From Dyella silvatica (GTDB lineage: Bacteria; Pseudomonadota; Gammaproteobacteria; Xanthomonadales; Rhodanobacteraceae), in assembly GCF_026283955.1 (NCBI RefSeq), contig NZ_JAPDPE010000041.1, forward strand, positions 1-38,971: DNA of 38,971 nt, read 5' to 3'. Positions 9,293 to 17,561 of this stretch are shown here, one piece after another. Each line of letters opens with the position of its first letter. Position 1 is the stretch's first letter. The notes below the pieces were generated by a model. That model did not search any database. It was not told the DNA's origin and saw only the letters and a program-made list of their open reading frames with translations. The position numbers and the translations under genes were made by a program.

Positions 9293-9841
9293 ATGTCGTC
9301 TTTGCCGTTGTCCTACCCCTTGATGCCGCGCTTGCTGCTGTCGGCAACCCTGTTAACCAGCTGTCTGCTGGCCGCTTGTACCCCGCCCAGTGCGCCCGCG
9401 CCGGCGGTGCGCCCGGTGCGCCAGGACAGCGACATCATCGCCGCCATCCGCATGGCCGGCGATAAAGAGAAATCGGTGATCAGCGTGAACCCGCTGCGTG
9501 ACCCCGGCGTTGCCGCCTTGCAAGATGTGGCGGTGAACGACGAGCGCAGCGGCCGTTACGACGAGGCCATCGCCAAGCTCGATCAGGCGTTGAAAATCAG
9601 CCCCGATTCGCCGGATCTGTTGCAAGACCGCGCCGAGCTGGCGATCCGCACCCAAGACTACGCCGGCGCCGAAAAACTGGCCCATCGCTCGTGGGAGCTG
9701 GGTCCGCGCCTGGGGCCGCTTTGCGCGCGCAACTGGCAAACCATCGTGGAGATGCGTTTGCACGCCAACGACGATGCCGGTGCGACATCGGCACGCAAAT
9801 GGGTGCAGCAATGCCATGTCGAGGGCATACCGCGTTATTGA
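9293..9841 (+). CDS. Small TPR-containing lipoprotein
   Basis: ATG 9293 lies 2 nt after the mrcB stop, so the gene is probably co-transcribed with it. The 182-residue product has a lipoprotein signal with the lipobox LAAC (LLSATLLTSCLLAACTPP); a later ATG at 9323 would give a more compact signal peptide. The mature part contains one to two TPR units (ERSGRYDEAIAKLDQALKISPDSPDLL and the following RTQDYAGAEKLAHRSWELGP). It should be anchored in the outer or inner membrane facing the periplasm. Being next to PBP1B, an accessory role in peptidoglycan synthesis (as with LpoB-like activators) is tempting, but there is no LpoB similarity that I can see. A strong terminator follows. Confidence 0.85.
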   Translation: MSSLPLSYPLMPRLLLSATLLTSCLLAACTPPSAPAPAVRPVRQDSDIIAAIRMAGDKEKSVISVNPLRDPGVAALQDVAVNDERSGRYDEAIAKLDQALKISPDSPDLLQDRAELAIRTQDYAGAEKLAHRSWELGPRLGPLCARNWQTIVEMRLHANDDAGATSARKWVQQCHVEGIPRY

Positions 9842-9871
9842 GATAGCGCGGCTTCCCCGCACAGAAGCCTG

Positions 9872-9903
9872 AAAAGCCGGCACGCAAGGTGCCGGCTTTT
9901 TTT
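9872..9903 (+). terminator. Intrinsic terminator after the mrcB-lipoprotein operon
   Basis: AGCCGGCAC (9875-9883) and GTGCCGGCT (9889-9897) form a perfect 9-bp stem with a GCAAG loop. The stem is flanked by AAA and followed by a seven-T run ending at 9903. It is a textbook Rho-independent terminator. Confidence 0.93.
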
Positions 9904-9961
9904 GTCGGCCATGGTTGCCGGCGCGAATCCACCGGCGATGTCTGCCGCTTATCGCGGCAGG

Positions 9962-10363
9962 CTACTGCTCGGTGAGCAAGGCAAGTAGCGCGGCGCGGCG
10001 TTTTTCGCTGAGTTCGCGCATCGCCGCAATGACCGACCGCTCTTGCGGGGACAGGGTTTCGTACACGGCGCCTTCGTCGCGCACCCGGTGATGCTTGGCG
10101 CTTTTGCGCGACGTGTTTACTTCGCCGCGCCCCAGGACCAGCCAATCCAGCGTGGTGTCGAAGGTGTCGACCATTTCGATCAGCCGCGGTATTTCCGGCA
10201 TCACCTTGCCTTTGAACCACAGGCGTGGGGTTTCACGCGCCACCGCAAACATATTCGCCACCGCCGTGATGCGTTCGCGATCGGCGGGTATGTCCGCCTT
10301 ATCGCACAGCGTATTCAGGCGATTGGCAAAGTCAGCGTCGGGCTTGTATTTGGCTGTGGTCAT
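9962..10363 (-). CDS. Small XRE/CI-like helix-turn-helix regulator
   Basis: The open frame begins upstream, but ATG 10363 (MTTAKYKPDADFANRLNTL) is the likely start, giving 133 residues. Residues about 10-80 look like the lambda-repressor-type HTH: FANRLNTLCDKADIP, then ITAVANMFAVARETPRLWFKGKVMPEIPRLIEMVDTF and LDWLVLGRGE, the usual LDYLLTG-type end of such domains. The C-terminal part (about 95-133) is helical and charged (SPQERSVIAAMRELSEKRRAALLALL). The target is unknown; such proteins often autoregulate. The upstream AT-rich stretch (10429-10465) is the obvious place for its promoter and operator. It is oriented tail-to-tail with the mrcB operon. Confidence 0.85.
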   Translation of the reverse strand: MTTAKYKPDADFANRLNTLCDKADIPADRERITAVANMFAVARETPRLWFKGKVMPEIPRLIEMVDTFDTTLDWLVLGRGEVNTSRKSAKHHRVRDEGAVYETLSPQERSVIAAMRELSEKRRAALLALLTEQ

Positions 10364-10428
10364 GGGGTGGCTGGTGCTGCGTGCTGCTCGCAAAAGGCAG
10401 GGCCATTCTGGCAAGCACCCCCGATGTG

Positions 10429-10465
10429 ATTGACAAATCAAATTTGCTATGCAAACGTAATTTGG
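10429..10465. promoter_or_regulatory. AT-rich promoter/operator candidate between the XRE regulator and the receptor leader
   Basis: This is a locally AT-rich island in GC-rich surroundings containing the perfect palindrome CAAATTTG (10439-10446) and a related GCAAAC..AATTTG arrangement just after it. It lies 65-100 nt upstream of the regulator start, as an autoregulatory site would. Assignment is inference. Confidence 0.4.
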
Positions 10466-10636
10466 CTTTCTCGTGCAGCGTCTCTCATTAGGCCTATGCA
10501 ACGCAGAGCGGCAAGCAGTCGGCAGCACCAGGGACGAAGCAGGGGACCAAGCGGCAACACACGGAGGCCATGGAATGGCGAATGACCATCCATGGCATGC
10601 AAATCATCGGATGGCATGTAGTTGGAAGGAGTGAGC

Positions 10637-10852
10637 ATGGTCACGAAATATGTATGGACAGAGGTCAAAGACGGGCCCCTCTCGCGTTCGCGCAAGCACT
10701 GGGCCGTGCGGTTGATCCAGGCGAGTGGCATCCCGCGACCGGCGTCGGTACCCGATAGCGGGCGGAATGCGTGGCGGTCATGGCTTTCGGGCATTCATCG
10801 GCCAGGCCCGTCGGCGCCAGGCACGGTGGTCGCCGTGGAGGCTGTCCCATGA
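10637..10852 (+). CDS. 71-codon upstream ORF overlapping the receptor start
   Basis: ATG 10637 has a good ribosome binding site (GGAAGGA, 10624-10630). The frame runs 71 codons to a TGA at 10850-10852 that overlaps the receptor ATG (10849-10851) as ATGA. The product is basic, starts MVTKYVWTEVKDGPLSRSRKHW, has no signal peptide or membrane helix, and matches no family I recognise. The overlap is the classic geometry for translational coupling, so it may be a leader that sets translation of the receptor rather than a protein with its own job. The frame could also be open by chance in GC-rich DNA. Confidence 0.45.
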   Translation: MVTKYVWTEVKDGPLSRSRKHWAVRLIQASGIPRPASVPDSGRNAWRSWLSGIHRPGPSAPGTVVAVEAVP

Positions 10853-13800
10853 GTTGCCACAACTTGTTTGCCGCCAGGCCCCTGCGCCGCACCGCGCTGA
10901 TTATTGGACTGGGCCTGGCTGCGGTCGATGCGGATGTCTCGGCGCAATCGGCCGCCGGTGTCATCTTCGGCCAGACCAGCACCTCATCCTCCGCCCGCAA
11001 CATTGTCATTGAGAACCTGGAAACCGGCCTGACGCGCACGGTGCCGGTGGATAGTCTGGGTCGCTACCGTATTTCCGCCTTGCCCACCGGCAACTACAAA
11101 GTGATGTTGCAGCGCGACGGTGCCATCGTGAGTACCCGCGATAACGTGGTGGTGTCCATCGCCGGCGGCACCGAAGTTTCGTTTGCATCGGAGCAGGATG
11201 CGAAGAACTTTGACGGCGTCACGGTGGTGGCCAATGCGCTGCCATCGATCGATGTGTCGTCGCTGGATACGCGCACGGTATTCAGCGCGAATCAATTGGC
11301 CAAGCTGCCGCTGGATCGCGCGGTGGGCGCGGTGGCGCTGCTAGCTCCGGGCGTGGTCGGCAACTCCGCCTACGGCGTGCCCAGTTTCGGCGGCTCGGCC
11401 TCGTCGGAAAATGCCTACTACATCAATGGCTATGCCGTGACGAATCCGCTGACTGCGATCGGCTACTCGAGCTTGCCGTTCGATGCGATCGATGAAATGC
11501 AGGTCTTGACCGGCGGATATGGCGCGGAATTCGGGCGCTCCACGGGTGGTGTCATCAACATCACCACCAAGCGCGGCAGCAATCAATGGAAGGGCGGTAT
11601 CGCCGCCTATTGGTCACCTGATGCGCTGCGTTCCACGCCGCGCAATACCCATTATCCGAACACCGGTTTTTATCCCGACACAGATGGAAGCCTGCTTAGG
11701 TACCGCGGCAAGAACCAGTCGACGCTGACCACGTACGGTGTCTACCTCGGTGGTCCGCTGATTAAAAATCGCTTGTTCATCTATCTGTCGGGTGAAATCA
11801 ACAAGACCAACGGGGCGAGTGTCGACTCAAGCTCGACCAATCCGCAGGCGGCCAACGGATTCAACCAGTACACCTACAAGATGCCGCGCTGGATCGGCAA
11901 GGTCGATTGGAACATCAGCGACAACCACATCGTCGAGCTGACTGCGGTTTCGGACAAGCAGCAATATCAAAGTGCGCTGACCGGATTCGATTACGCCAAC
12001 CTCAGCCGTAACGGCGTGCAAGCAGGCGGCACCTACACCAAGGATGGCGGTGAGCTATACATCGGCAGATACACGGGGTATCTCACCGATCAATTGACGC
12101 TGACCGCGTTGTACGGCGAGCAGACCGCCCGTCACCAGCAAACCCCCTGGCGCTACGATCCGAGCTGTCCTCGAGTGATGGGCAATACGATGGCCATCAA
12201 TCAGATGCCGGGGCTGACCTATAACCCGACCTGTCAGTTCTCCTCACGCGTATTGCCCGATGGGGCCAAGGATCAAACCAAGGGTTGGCGCCTGGATCTG
12301 GAGTATCGACTCGGTGACCATACGCTGCGGGTGGGGGCGGATAACCAGCAGGCGACCTCCATCACCGGATCGCAGCTGGCAGGCGGTTATGCCTGGAGCT
12401 TTCGACAAACCGCCGACCAGCATATGCCGGTCAATGCGGGTCTTGGCGTTGGTTCGCCTGCGTCGGCAGGGGGCTCGGGTGTGGGTGTGGCCGGTTCCGA
12501 CAAAGGCTATTTTGTAAGTCGCATCTATTCCACGCAGTTTGCCAATGTCAAAGTCGAGCAATCATCGCAATACCTCGAGGATCGCTGGCAGATCAGCCAA
12601 AACTTGCTGCTCTCGCTGGGTTTGCGCAACGAGCAATTTACCAACTACAACAGCAGCGGTTTGCCGTTTATCTCGCAACGGAATCAATGGGCGCCGCGCA
12701 TCGGTGCCTCGTGGGATGTCTTCGGCGATGCCACGCTAAAGGTTTTCGGCAATGCCGGTCGCTACCATTTGGCGCCGCCGAACAACGTGGCGGTGCGTGG
12801 GGCTTCCGCCTCGCTGCTGACGCAAGAATATTTCACCTACACCGGCACCGATCCTCGCACCGGTGCACCGATCGGGCTGAAGCCGATTCCGGTCGATGCC
12901 AGCAAGGGTTATACCTGCGCGGGTGGCCAGGCGGTTGCCAGCAATCTGGAGTGTGGCCAGACCCCCGATCCGCGCACGGTGGCCGCCAAGCAGATGAAGT
13001 CGCATTACCAGGATGAGTACATCGTCGGTCTGCAGCATCAGCTGACGCCGGCATTCAACTGGGGCGCGAAGGCCACGTTCCGCATACTGCGCAGCGCGAT
13101 AGACGATACCTGCACACCGGTGCTGGGAGGCACATGCTTTTTATTCAATCCAGGGGTTGCCAACACGTTCGAGCAAAAGCAGGCCGATGGTAGCTTCCGG
13201 ACGGTGACCTACAGTGCGGCGCAATTGAATTTTCCCAAACTCAAGCGCAAGTATTACGCCATCGATCTGTATGCCGAGCATCCGTTCGACGGCCGCTGGT
13301 ACGGCAAGCTGGAGTACACCTACTCGCGTAATTACGGCAACACCGAAGGTCAGCTGGCATCCGATTTGGATAACGGCTCTGGAGGGCAGGGCGATGTATC
13401 GCAAACCCAGGATTGGGATTTGCCGCAGCTGATGGTCGGCGCCAATGGTTTATTGCCCAATCACCGCACGCATCAATTGAAGGCCTTTGGTTACTACCAG
13501 ATCACCCCCGCATGGCGTGTGGGCGCCACAGCGGTTGTCGCGTCGGGCCGTCCATTTAGCTGCACCAGTTTTTATCCAACGGCCGATAGAGGGCTGTATA
13601 ACGGCGCCTACTATTACTACTGCGGTCTTGCCGGTTCCGGTACGGCGGTGGGCTCGGCGGGGTACCAGCCGCCCTCGGCCGACTACCGATTTTCGCCGCG
13701 CGGCACCACGGGCAGCACGCCGTGGACCTATACGTTCAATCTGAATGTGGCGTACACCCCGCAGTGGGCTGACAACAAACTGACCTTCAGGGCCGACATA

Positions 13801-13950
13801 TTCAATGTGTTCAATCAACAGCGTGCCCAGGGCTATATCCAGGGCTATGCCACCGACCGCGTCACGCCGAATCAGTTCTATCGGCAGGAGTTGAACTACA
13901 CCGCACCGCGTTATGTGCGTTTGTCGGCGCAGTACCATTTCACCCTTTAA
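10849..13950 (+). CDS. Oar-like TonB-dependent outer-membrane receptor
   Basis: The start is ATG 10849 with GGAG at 10837-10840; an upstream in-frame codon at 10771 would precede the signal peptide. The protein has 1033 residues. A signal peptide (about 1-34, cleavage near VSA-QS) is followed by a carboxypeptidase-regulatory-like beta-sandwich (GVIFGQT...YRISALPTGNYKVML), then a plug domain (about 115-250, with GGSASSENAYYINGYAVTN and GAEFGRSTGGVINITTKRG) and a long beta-barrel with many Tyr/Asn/Gly turns. This architecture is that of Oar-type receptors common in Xanthomonadales; the substrate (carbohydrate, peptide or siderophore) cannot be read. The last strand ends YHFTL rather than in Phe. 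The gene stands alone, so no transport partner helps assign a ligand. Confidence 0.92.
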   Translation: MSCHNLFAARPLRRTALIIGLGLAAVDADVSAQSAAGVIFGQTSTSSSARNIVIENLETGLTRTVPVDSLGRYRISALPTGNYKVMLQRDGAIVSTRDNVVVSIAGGTEVSFASEQDAKNFDGVTVVANALPSIDVSSLDTRTVFSANQLAKLPLDRAVGAVALLAPGVVGNSAYGVPSFGGSASSENAYYINGYAVTNPLTAIGYSSLPFDAIDEMQVLTGGYGAEFGRSTGGVINITTKRGSNQWKGGIAAYWSPDALRSTPRNTHYPNTGFYPDTDGSLLRYRGKNQSTLTTYGVYLGGPLIKNRLFIYLSGEINKTNGASVDSSSTNPQAANGFNQYTYKMPRWIGKVDWNISDNHIVELTAVSDKQQYQSALTGFDYANLSRNGVQAGGTYTKDGGELYIGRYTGYLTDQLTLTALYGEQTARHQQTPWRYDPSCPRVMGNTMAINQMPGLTYNPTCQFSSRVLPDGAKDQTKGWRLDLEYRLGDHTLRVGADNQQATSITGSQLAGGYAWSFRQTADQHMPVNAGLGVGSPASAGGSGVGVAGSDKGYFVSRIYSTQFANVKVEQSSQYLEDRWQISQNLLLSLGLRNEQFTNYNSSGLPFISQRNQWAPRIGASWDVFGDATLKVFGNAGRYHLAPPNNVAVRGASASLLTQEYFTYTGTDPRTGAPIGLKPIPVDASKGYTCAGGQAVASNLECGQTPDPRTVAAKQMKSHYQDEYIVGLQHQLTPAFNWGAKATFRILRSAIDDTCTPVLGGTCFLFNPGVANTFEQKQADGSFRTVTYSAAQLNFPKLKRKYYAIDLYAEHPFDGRWYGKLEYTYSRNYGNTEGQLASDLDNGSGGQGDVSQTQDWDLPQLMVGANGLLPNHRTHQLKAFGYYQITPAWRVGATAVVASGRPFSCTSFYPTADRGLYNGAYYYYCGLAGSGTAVGSAGYQPPSADYRFSPRGTTGSTPWTYTFNLNVAYTPQWADNKLTFRADIFNVFNQQRAQGYIQGYATDRVTPNQFYRQELNYTAPRYVRLSAQYHFTL

Positions 13951-13954
13951 ACCA

Positions 13955-13972
13955 GGCCTTGGGCCCAAGGCC
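13955..13972. repeat. 18-bp perfect palindrome after the receptor stop
   Basis: GGCCTTGGGCCCAAGGCC lies 4 nt after the stop codon. It could form a strong hairpin at the mRNA 3' end but has no T run, so it is at most a processing or Rho-dependent end. The rest of 13973-14258 is GC-rich DNA in which I see no gene. Confidence 0.6.
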
Positions 13973-14258
13973 CGTCTCTGACATTTCAGGGGCGGGCTGC
14001 CCCGGGCCGGTGAGGTAGCGACCCGCAGGCGGCCGGCGCCTGTTGCCCGGTTGAGCGTCGAGGCGCAAGCGTCTGCGCTGAACCGGCGTCCGCACCCGCA
14101 GGCCGGTGGGATACATGCCGCGCAAAGAAAACTGCGGCGTATGCGTGTCGGTGCCACTGGCGAGTGCTAGGTGTTGTTAGGCCGGCTACGACGCGCTGTT
14201 AGTATCCGAACCGTCGATACGAGGATGGACGCCGACCTTGCCGGCAACCGGGAAAACC

Positions 14259-14474
14259 ATGACAAGCAAGCTTGTTGCGCAAAGTACCCTGACCTGCCCG
14301 CACTGCAGTCATCAGGCGACCGAGACGATGCCCGCCAATGCATGTCAGTTCTTCTACGAATGCCTTGGTTGCGGCGAGCTGCTGCGCCCTAAAGCGGGGG
14401 ACTGCTGTGTGTTTTGTTCTTACGGCGATGTGCCATGTCCGCCGATCCAGCAGCAGGGCTGCGCCTGCCCATAA
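14259..14474 (+). CDS. GDCCVxC-motif small cysteine-rich protein
   Basis: The 71-residue protein starts at ATG 14259 and carries a CPHCSHQATETMPANACQFFYEC block with CxxC, a CLGCGELLRP block, and then the hallmark GDCCVFCSYGDVPCPP. This is the small GDCCVxC family, often found beside mercury, arsenic or other metal-resistance genes. The two CxxC pairs suggest zinc or soft-metal binding, though the biochemical role is not established as far as I know. It converges on chrA and the ars genes, which fits a metal-resistance island. Confidence 0.85.
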   Translation: MTSKLVAQSTLTCPHCSHQATETMPANACQFFYECLGCGELLRPKAGDCCVFCSYGDVPCPPIQQQGCACP

Positions 14475-14495
14475 GCGGAGCCAGGCGGCATGGCA

Positions 14496-15725
14496 TCAGT
14501 GCCATGCCGTCAACGAGACGCTGGCCAACACGCAGCACCCCAGCACGGCCCAGGCCGGCCAGCGCGCGACCAGCAGCAGGACGAAAGCGATCAGTGCGAT
14601 AGCGACATCCAGCGGCCGATGTATGGCGCCGATCCATACCGGGTTATACAGCGCACTGGCCAGCAAGCCGACGACGGTGGCATGGATGCCTGCCAGCAGG
14701 CGTGCGGCATCATCGCGTGCTGCCAGGGTTTGCCAGAACGGCAGCATGCCCGAAACCAGCAGCAGGCCCGGCAGGAAAATCGCCAGCAAGCTGACCATGG
14801 CGCCCAGCGCACCGCCTGGCGAGTTTTGCAGGCGATCGCCAAGAAACGCGGCCAACGTGAACAAGGGGCCGGGAACCGCTTGCGCCGCACCGTAGCCGGT
14901 CAAGAACGTATCGTTGCTTATCCAGCCAGGATCCACCACGGCCTGCTTAAGCATCGGCAGCACCACGTGGCCGCCACCGAATACCAAGGCTCCCGCGCGA
15001 TAAAACGCCGCGGTCACCCGCGCCAGCGGCATCATGCCGGATGCCCCACTCAGGCTTATCGCCAAGAGCAGGCCAAAGGCCAGCAGTAGCGCGGCGCCGG
15101 TACGTGGTCCATAGCGCAAGGCAAAGTGGCCGCCGCCTCGCGCAGCGACATGCCGGCACAGCCAAGGGCCGAGTACGGCGCCCCCTGCAATCACCAGCAA
15201 GGGCATCCAGGCGTTGCTGAAGGCGATCAATAAGCCGGCTGCCGCGATGGCGATCGCTACCCGGGGCTTATCGGGTGTCAGTGCACGCGCCATGCTCCAT
15301 AAACCTTGCGCGACAACCGCCACCGCGACCAGTTTGAGGCCATGAATAGCCGCCTGGCCGATGGGGTTGGACAAGTGGCTGCTGAGTGCCGCGAAGGCAA
15401 ATAACAGCAGCGCCGAGGGCAGGGTAAAGCCGATGAATGCTGCGATGGCCCCAGCCCAGCCCGCGCGTAACAGGCCCAGTGAAAAGCCCAGTTGGCTGCT
15501 TGCCGGCCCTGGCAAGAACTGGCACAGGCCCAGTAGTTGTGCGTAATGATCGTCGTCCAGCCAGCGGCGGCGCTGGACAAACTCGCGATGGAAATAGCCC
15601 AGGTGCGCGATCGGTCCGCCAAACGAAGTAAGCCCGAGCTTCAAGAAGGCTAATCCCACTTCCCGGGCGCTCCCTGCTGGGGGCGGGGCGGGCGGTGTCG
15701 CGAAGACCTTCACTGGCATCGGCAT
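14496..15725 (-). CDS. chrA: Chromate efflux transporter ChrA
   Basis: This is a CHR-family transporter of about 409 residues. I start it at ATG 15725; a GTG at 15737 would overlap the arsR stop. Both CHR halves are present: the first with FLKLGLTSFGGPIAHLGYF and LCQFLPGPASSQLGFSLGL, the second with FYRAGALVFGGGHVVLPML and GYGAAQAVPGPLFTLAAFLG, each with the FGGP / PGP hallmark motifs. About 10-12 membrane helices are expected in the inner membrane. It exports chromate, probably proton-driven. It follows arsR by 4 nt, so it is co-transcribed with arsC-arsR; chrA downstream of an ArsR gene is less usual than with ChrB and suggests arsenic-responsive control. Confidence 0.93.
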   Translation of the reverse strand: MPMPVKVFATPPAPPPAGSAREVGLAFLKLGLTSFGGPIAHLGYFHREFVQRRRWLDDDHYAQLLGLCQFLPGPASSQLGFSLGLLRAGWAGAIAAFIGFTLPSALLLFAFAALSSHLSNPIGQAAIHGLKLVAVAVVAQGLWSMARALTPDKPRVAIAIAAAGLLIAFSNAWMPLLVIAGGAVLGPWLCRHVAARGGGHFALRYGPRTGAALLLAFGLLLAISLSGASGMMPLARVTAAFYRAGALVFGGGHVVLPMLKQAVVDPGWISNDTFLTGYGAAQAVPGPLFTLAAFLGDRLQNSPGGALGAMVSLLAIFLPGLLLVSGMLPFWQTLAARDDAARLLAGIHATVVGLLASALYNPVWIGAIHRPLDVAIALIAFVLLLVARWPAWAVLGCCVLASVSLTAWH

Positions 15726-15729
15726 GCTG

Positions 15730-16113
15730 CTAAGCACTCGTTGTGCGGCGTTTTGTGCTCGGCGGCCTGGGTGATTTCTTTGCCGTACTCGATGTGCATG
15801 CAGCGATGGCGGTGTCGCTGCCCGTTGCCGACTGGCTGCAACAATTTTCGGTCAGATAAGCCATCAACTCGCTCATGGCGGCGATCACTGGCGTGTAGTA
15901 GATGAAGCGGCCACTGGGCTGGCTGCTCACCAGGCCGGCGTGTAACAGCTCTTTCAGATGAAACGAGAGTGTGGCATTGGCCAGCCCCAGCTTTTCTGCG
16001 ATGACGCTGGCGGCCAAGCCTTCCGGTGCATGTTCAATCAGCAGCCGATACACCGCCAGGCGCGATTCTTGTGCGAGTGCCGAAAGGATCGTGATGGCTT
16101 GTCTGGTCTGCAT
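15730..16113 (-). CDS. arsR: ArsR-family arsenite-responsive repressor
   Basis: The start is ATG 16113 (MQTRQAITILSALAQESRLAVYRLL); the frame is open further upstream without a better start. The 127-residue protein has the ArsR winged helix at about 8-90 (LGLANATLSFHLKELLHAGLV as the recognition segment, GRFIYY as the wing). There is no ELCVCDL metal site in the helix. Instead a vicinal pair Cys91-Cys92 lies after the last helix, with Cys106 further on, which resembles the C-terminal As(III) site of Acidithiobacillus-type ArsR. The C-terminal 20 residues are Ser/Thr/Lys-rich. It is expected to release its operator on arsenite binding; the likely site is the inverted repeat at 16760-16779. Confidence 0.92.
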   Translation of the reverse strand: MQTRQAITILSALAQESRLAVYRLLIEHAPEGLAASVIAEKLGLANATLSFHLKELLHAGLVSSQPSGRFIYYTPVIAAMSELMAYLTENCCSQSATGSDTAIAACTSSTAKKSPRPPSTKRRTTSA

Positions 16114-16202
16114 GGGGCGAGTCGGGATCTCTGGCTGGGGTTGAGCCGGCAGTGTAGTTGCTGGCTTGAGCGAGCCGGCGGCGAGCTGGGGCTCCGCCGG
16201 GT

Positions 16203-16715
16203 TTAGCGGGTGTGCCCGTCGTTGCCGGGCATGCCGCCAATATCGTCCAGCGCCTGCTTCAGTGCCTGGGCTGTCATCGTCTCGACCGGGAGCTGCAGCA
16301 ACGCGCTCAAACGATTCTCGATGAGCGCATGCACCTGTTGGAACGCCGCGCTGATGGCGGTGGGCGTGCCGGTTACCGCCGCGGGGTCGTGTAGCCCCCA
16401 ATGAGCGCGCACGAAGTTGCCGAAGAGCACCGGACAGGGCTCGTTGGCCGCGTTGTCGCACACGGTAATGACGATATCGAGCGGCGAGGCGCTTTCGCCG
16501 ACAAACTGATCCCACGACTTGCTGGACAGGTTTTCACACGAGATGCCCGTACGCGATAACTCGGCCAGGGCATACGGGTTGACCCGGCCGGTCGGTTGGC
16601 TGCCTGCACTGAACGCAACAAATCGACCTTGCCCGAGATGGTTGAGTGTGGCTTCCGAAAGAATGCTGCGGGCGGAGTTGCCCGTGCATATAAATAGAAC
16701 GCGGCAAGGGTGCAT
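16203..16715 (-). CDS. arsC: Arsenate reductase ArsC, low-molecular-weight phosphatase type
   Basis: The start is ATG 16715; the product is 170 residues. The N-terminal P-loop CTGNSARS (Cys10, Arg16) is the CX5R catalytic loop of the LMW-phosphatase/thioredoxin-coupled arsenate reductases. A second redox pair lies in VCDNAANEPCPV, in the place of the Cys82/Cys89 relay of the S. aureus enzyme but with eight residues of offset, as in many proteobacterial members. It reduces cytoplasmic arsenate to arsenite. The C-terminal extension (about 140-170) is not needed for the fold. It is the first gene of the arsC-arsR-chrA unit, reading away from the divergent arsH. No arsenite pump (ArsB/Acr3) lies in this module, which is unusual. 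Confidence 0.94.
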   Translation of the reverse strand: MHPCRVLFICTGNSARSILSEATLNHLGQGRFVAFSAGSQPTGRVNPYALAELSRTGISCENLSSKSWDQFVGESASPLDIVITVCDNAANEPCPVLFGNFVRAHWGLHDPAAVTGTPTAISAAFQQVHALIENRLSALLQLPVETMTAQALKQALDDIGGMPGNDGHTR

Positions 16716-16759
16716 GGTGCCTTGGAGTTTGGCTGAGGGTGGGCTGGATTTTATTCCAT

Positions 16760-16779
16760 ATTTCCATAACTATGGAAAT
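16760..16779. promoter_or_regulatory. Probable ArsR operator between arsC and arsH
   Basis: A perfect 9-bp inverted repeat, ATTTCCATA and TATGGAAAT separated by AC, sits in the divergent arsC/arsH intergenic region. A further ATTCCATA-like half site precedes it at about 16753-16760. The position 45 nt before arsC and 33 nt before arsH would let one repressor control both directions. Confidence 0.75.
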
Positions 16780-16811
16780 GTTTAATTCACGCCACGACAT
16801 CGAATCCCGCC

Positions 16812-17518
16812 ATGACGCTGCACGATCTGCCCCATATCACCGCCGCCGTCTTCGATAAGCCTGATCATGACAAGCTGGATCGACTGGCAGGCTCCGGCCA
16901 TCCGCCGCGCATCTTGATCTTGTATGGCTCTTTGCGTTCGCAATCGTTCAGTCGAAAACTGGCTTTGGAAGCGGCGCTCATTCTGCAGCAGCTGGGTGCC
17001 GAGACCCGCGTGTTCGATCCGCATGATCTGCCCATGCTCGACAGCGTGCCATCGAGCCACCCCAGGGTGCAGCAGCTGCGTGCGCTCTCGGCCTGGTCCG
17101 AGGGCCAGGTTTGGGTCAGTCCGGAACGACACGGTTCGATGACCGGGGTGTTCAAGAATCAGATCGACTGGCTGCCGCTGGAGGACGGCAGCGTGCGCCC
17201 GACGCAGGGACGCACGCTGGCGGTGATGCAGGTCAGCGGTGGCTCGCAATCTTTCAATGTGGTCAATGCATGAAACCCTCGCCGTTTTATGACCGGGTGG
17301 TGGACGTGATGGAAGAATTATTCAAGTTCACGCTGATGGTGCGTGACCGCAGCGACTACCTGGTCGACCGCTATAGCGAGCGTAAAGACGCGGCGGCGGT
17401 GGTGGCTTTGTCAGCGGCCGCTGGCGTAACGCAGGCTAGTGATGGCATGACTGGCAGGGCGCAGGTCGAGGCGCCTGCTGTCAGTGCTGGCGGCTGTTGC
17501 GCCAGTGGTGTCTGCTAA
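16812..17518 (+). pseudogene. arsH: ArsH NADPH-dependent FMN oxidoreductase, disrupted by an internal deletion
   Basis: The first part (ATG 16812 to TGA at 17271-17273) is clearly Ars[40 protein letters not shown] and [18 protein letters not shown]. The second part continues in another frame from ATG 17270 ([32 protein letters not shown]). Intact homologues have about 32 residues between these blocks (QLRxLGRWMRM...EFDEDGR), so about 94 nt are missing. The tail after SERK is extended by about 35 residues and ends GGCCASGVC, a cysteine cluster that could bind arsenic. ArsH oxidises trivalent organoarsenicals; the gene as written cannot make a full enzyme. A sequencing or assembly error is possible. 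Confidence 0.88.
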
Positions 17519-17561
17519 CGGCGGTTTTATCGTTGGAAGGGGGCAAAAGCCCTTCGGTGAG

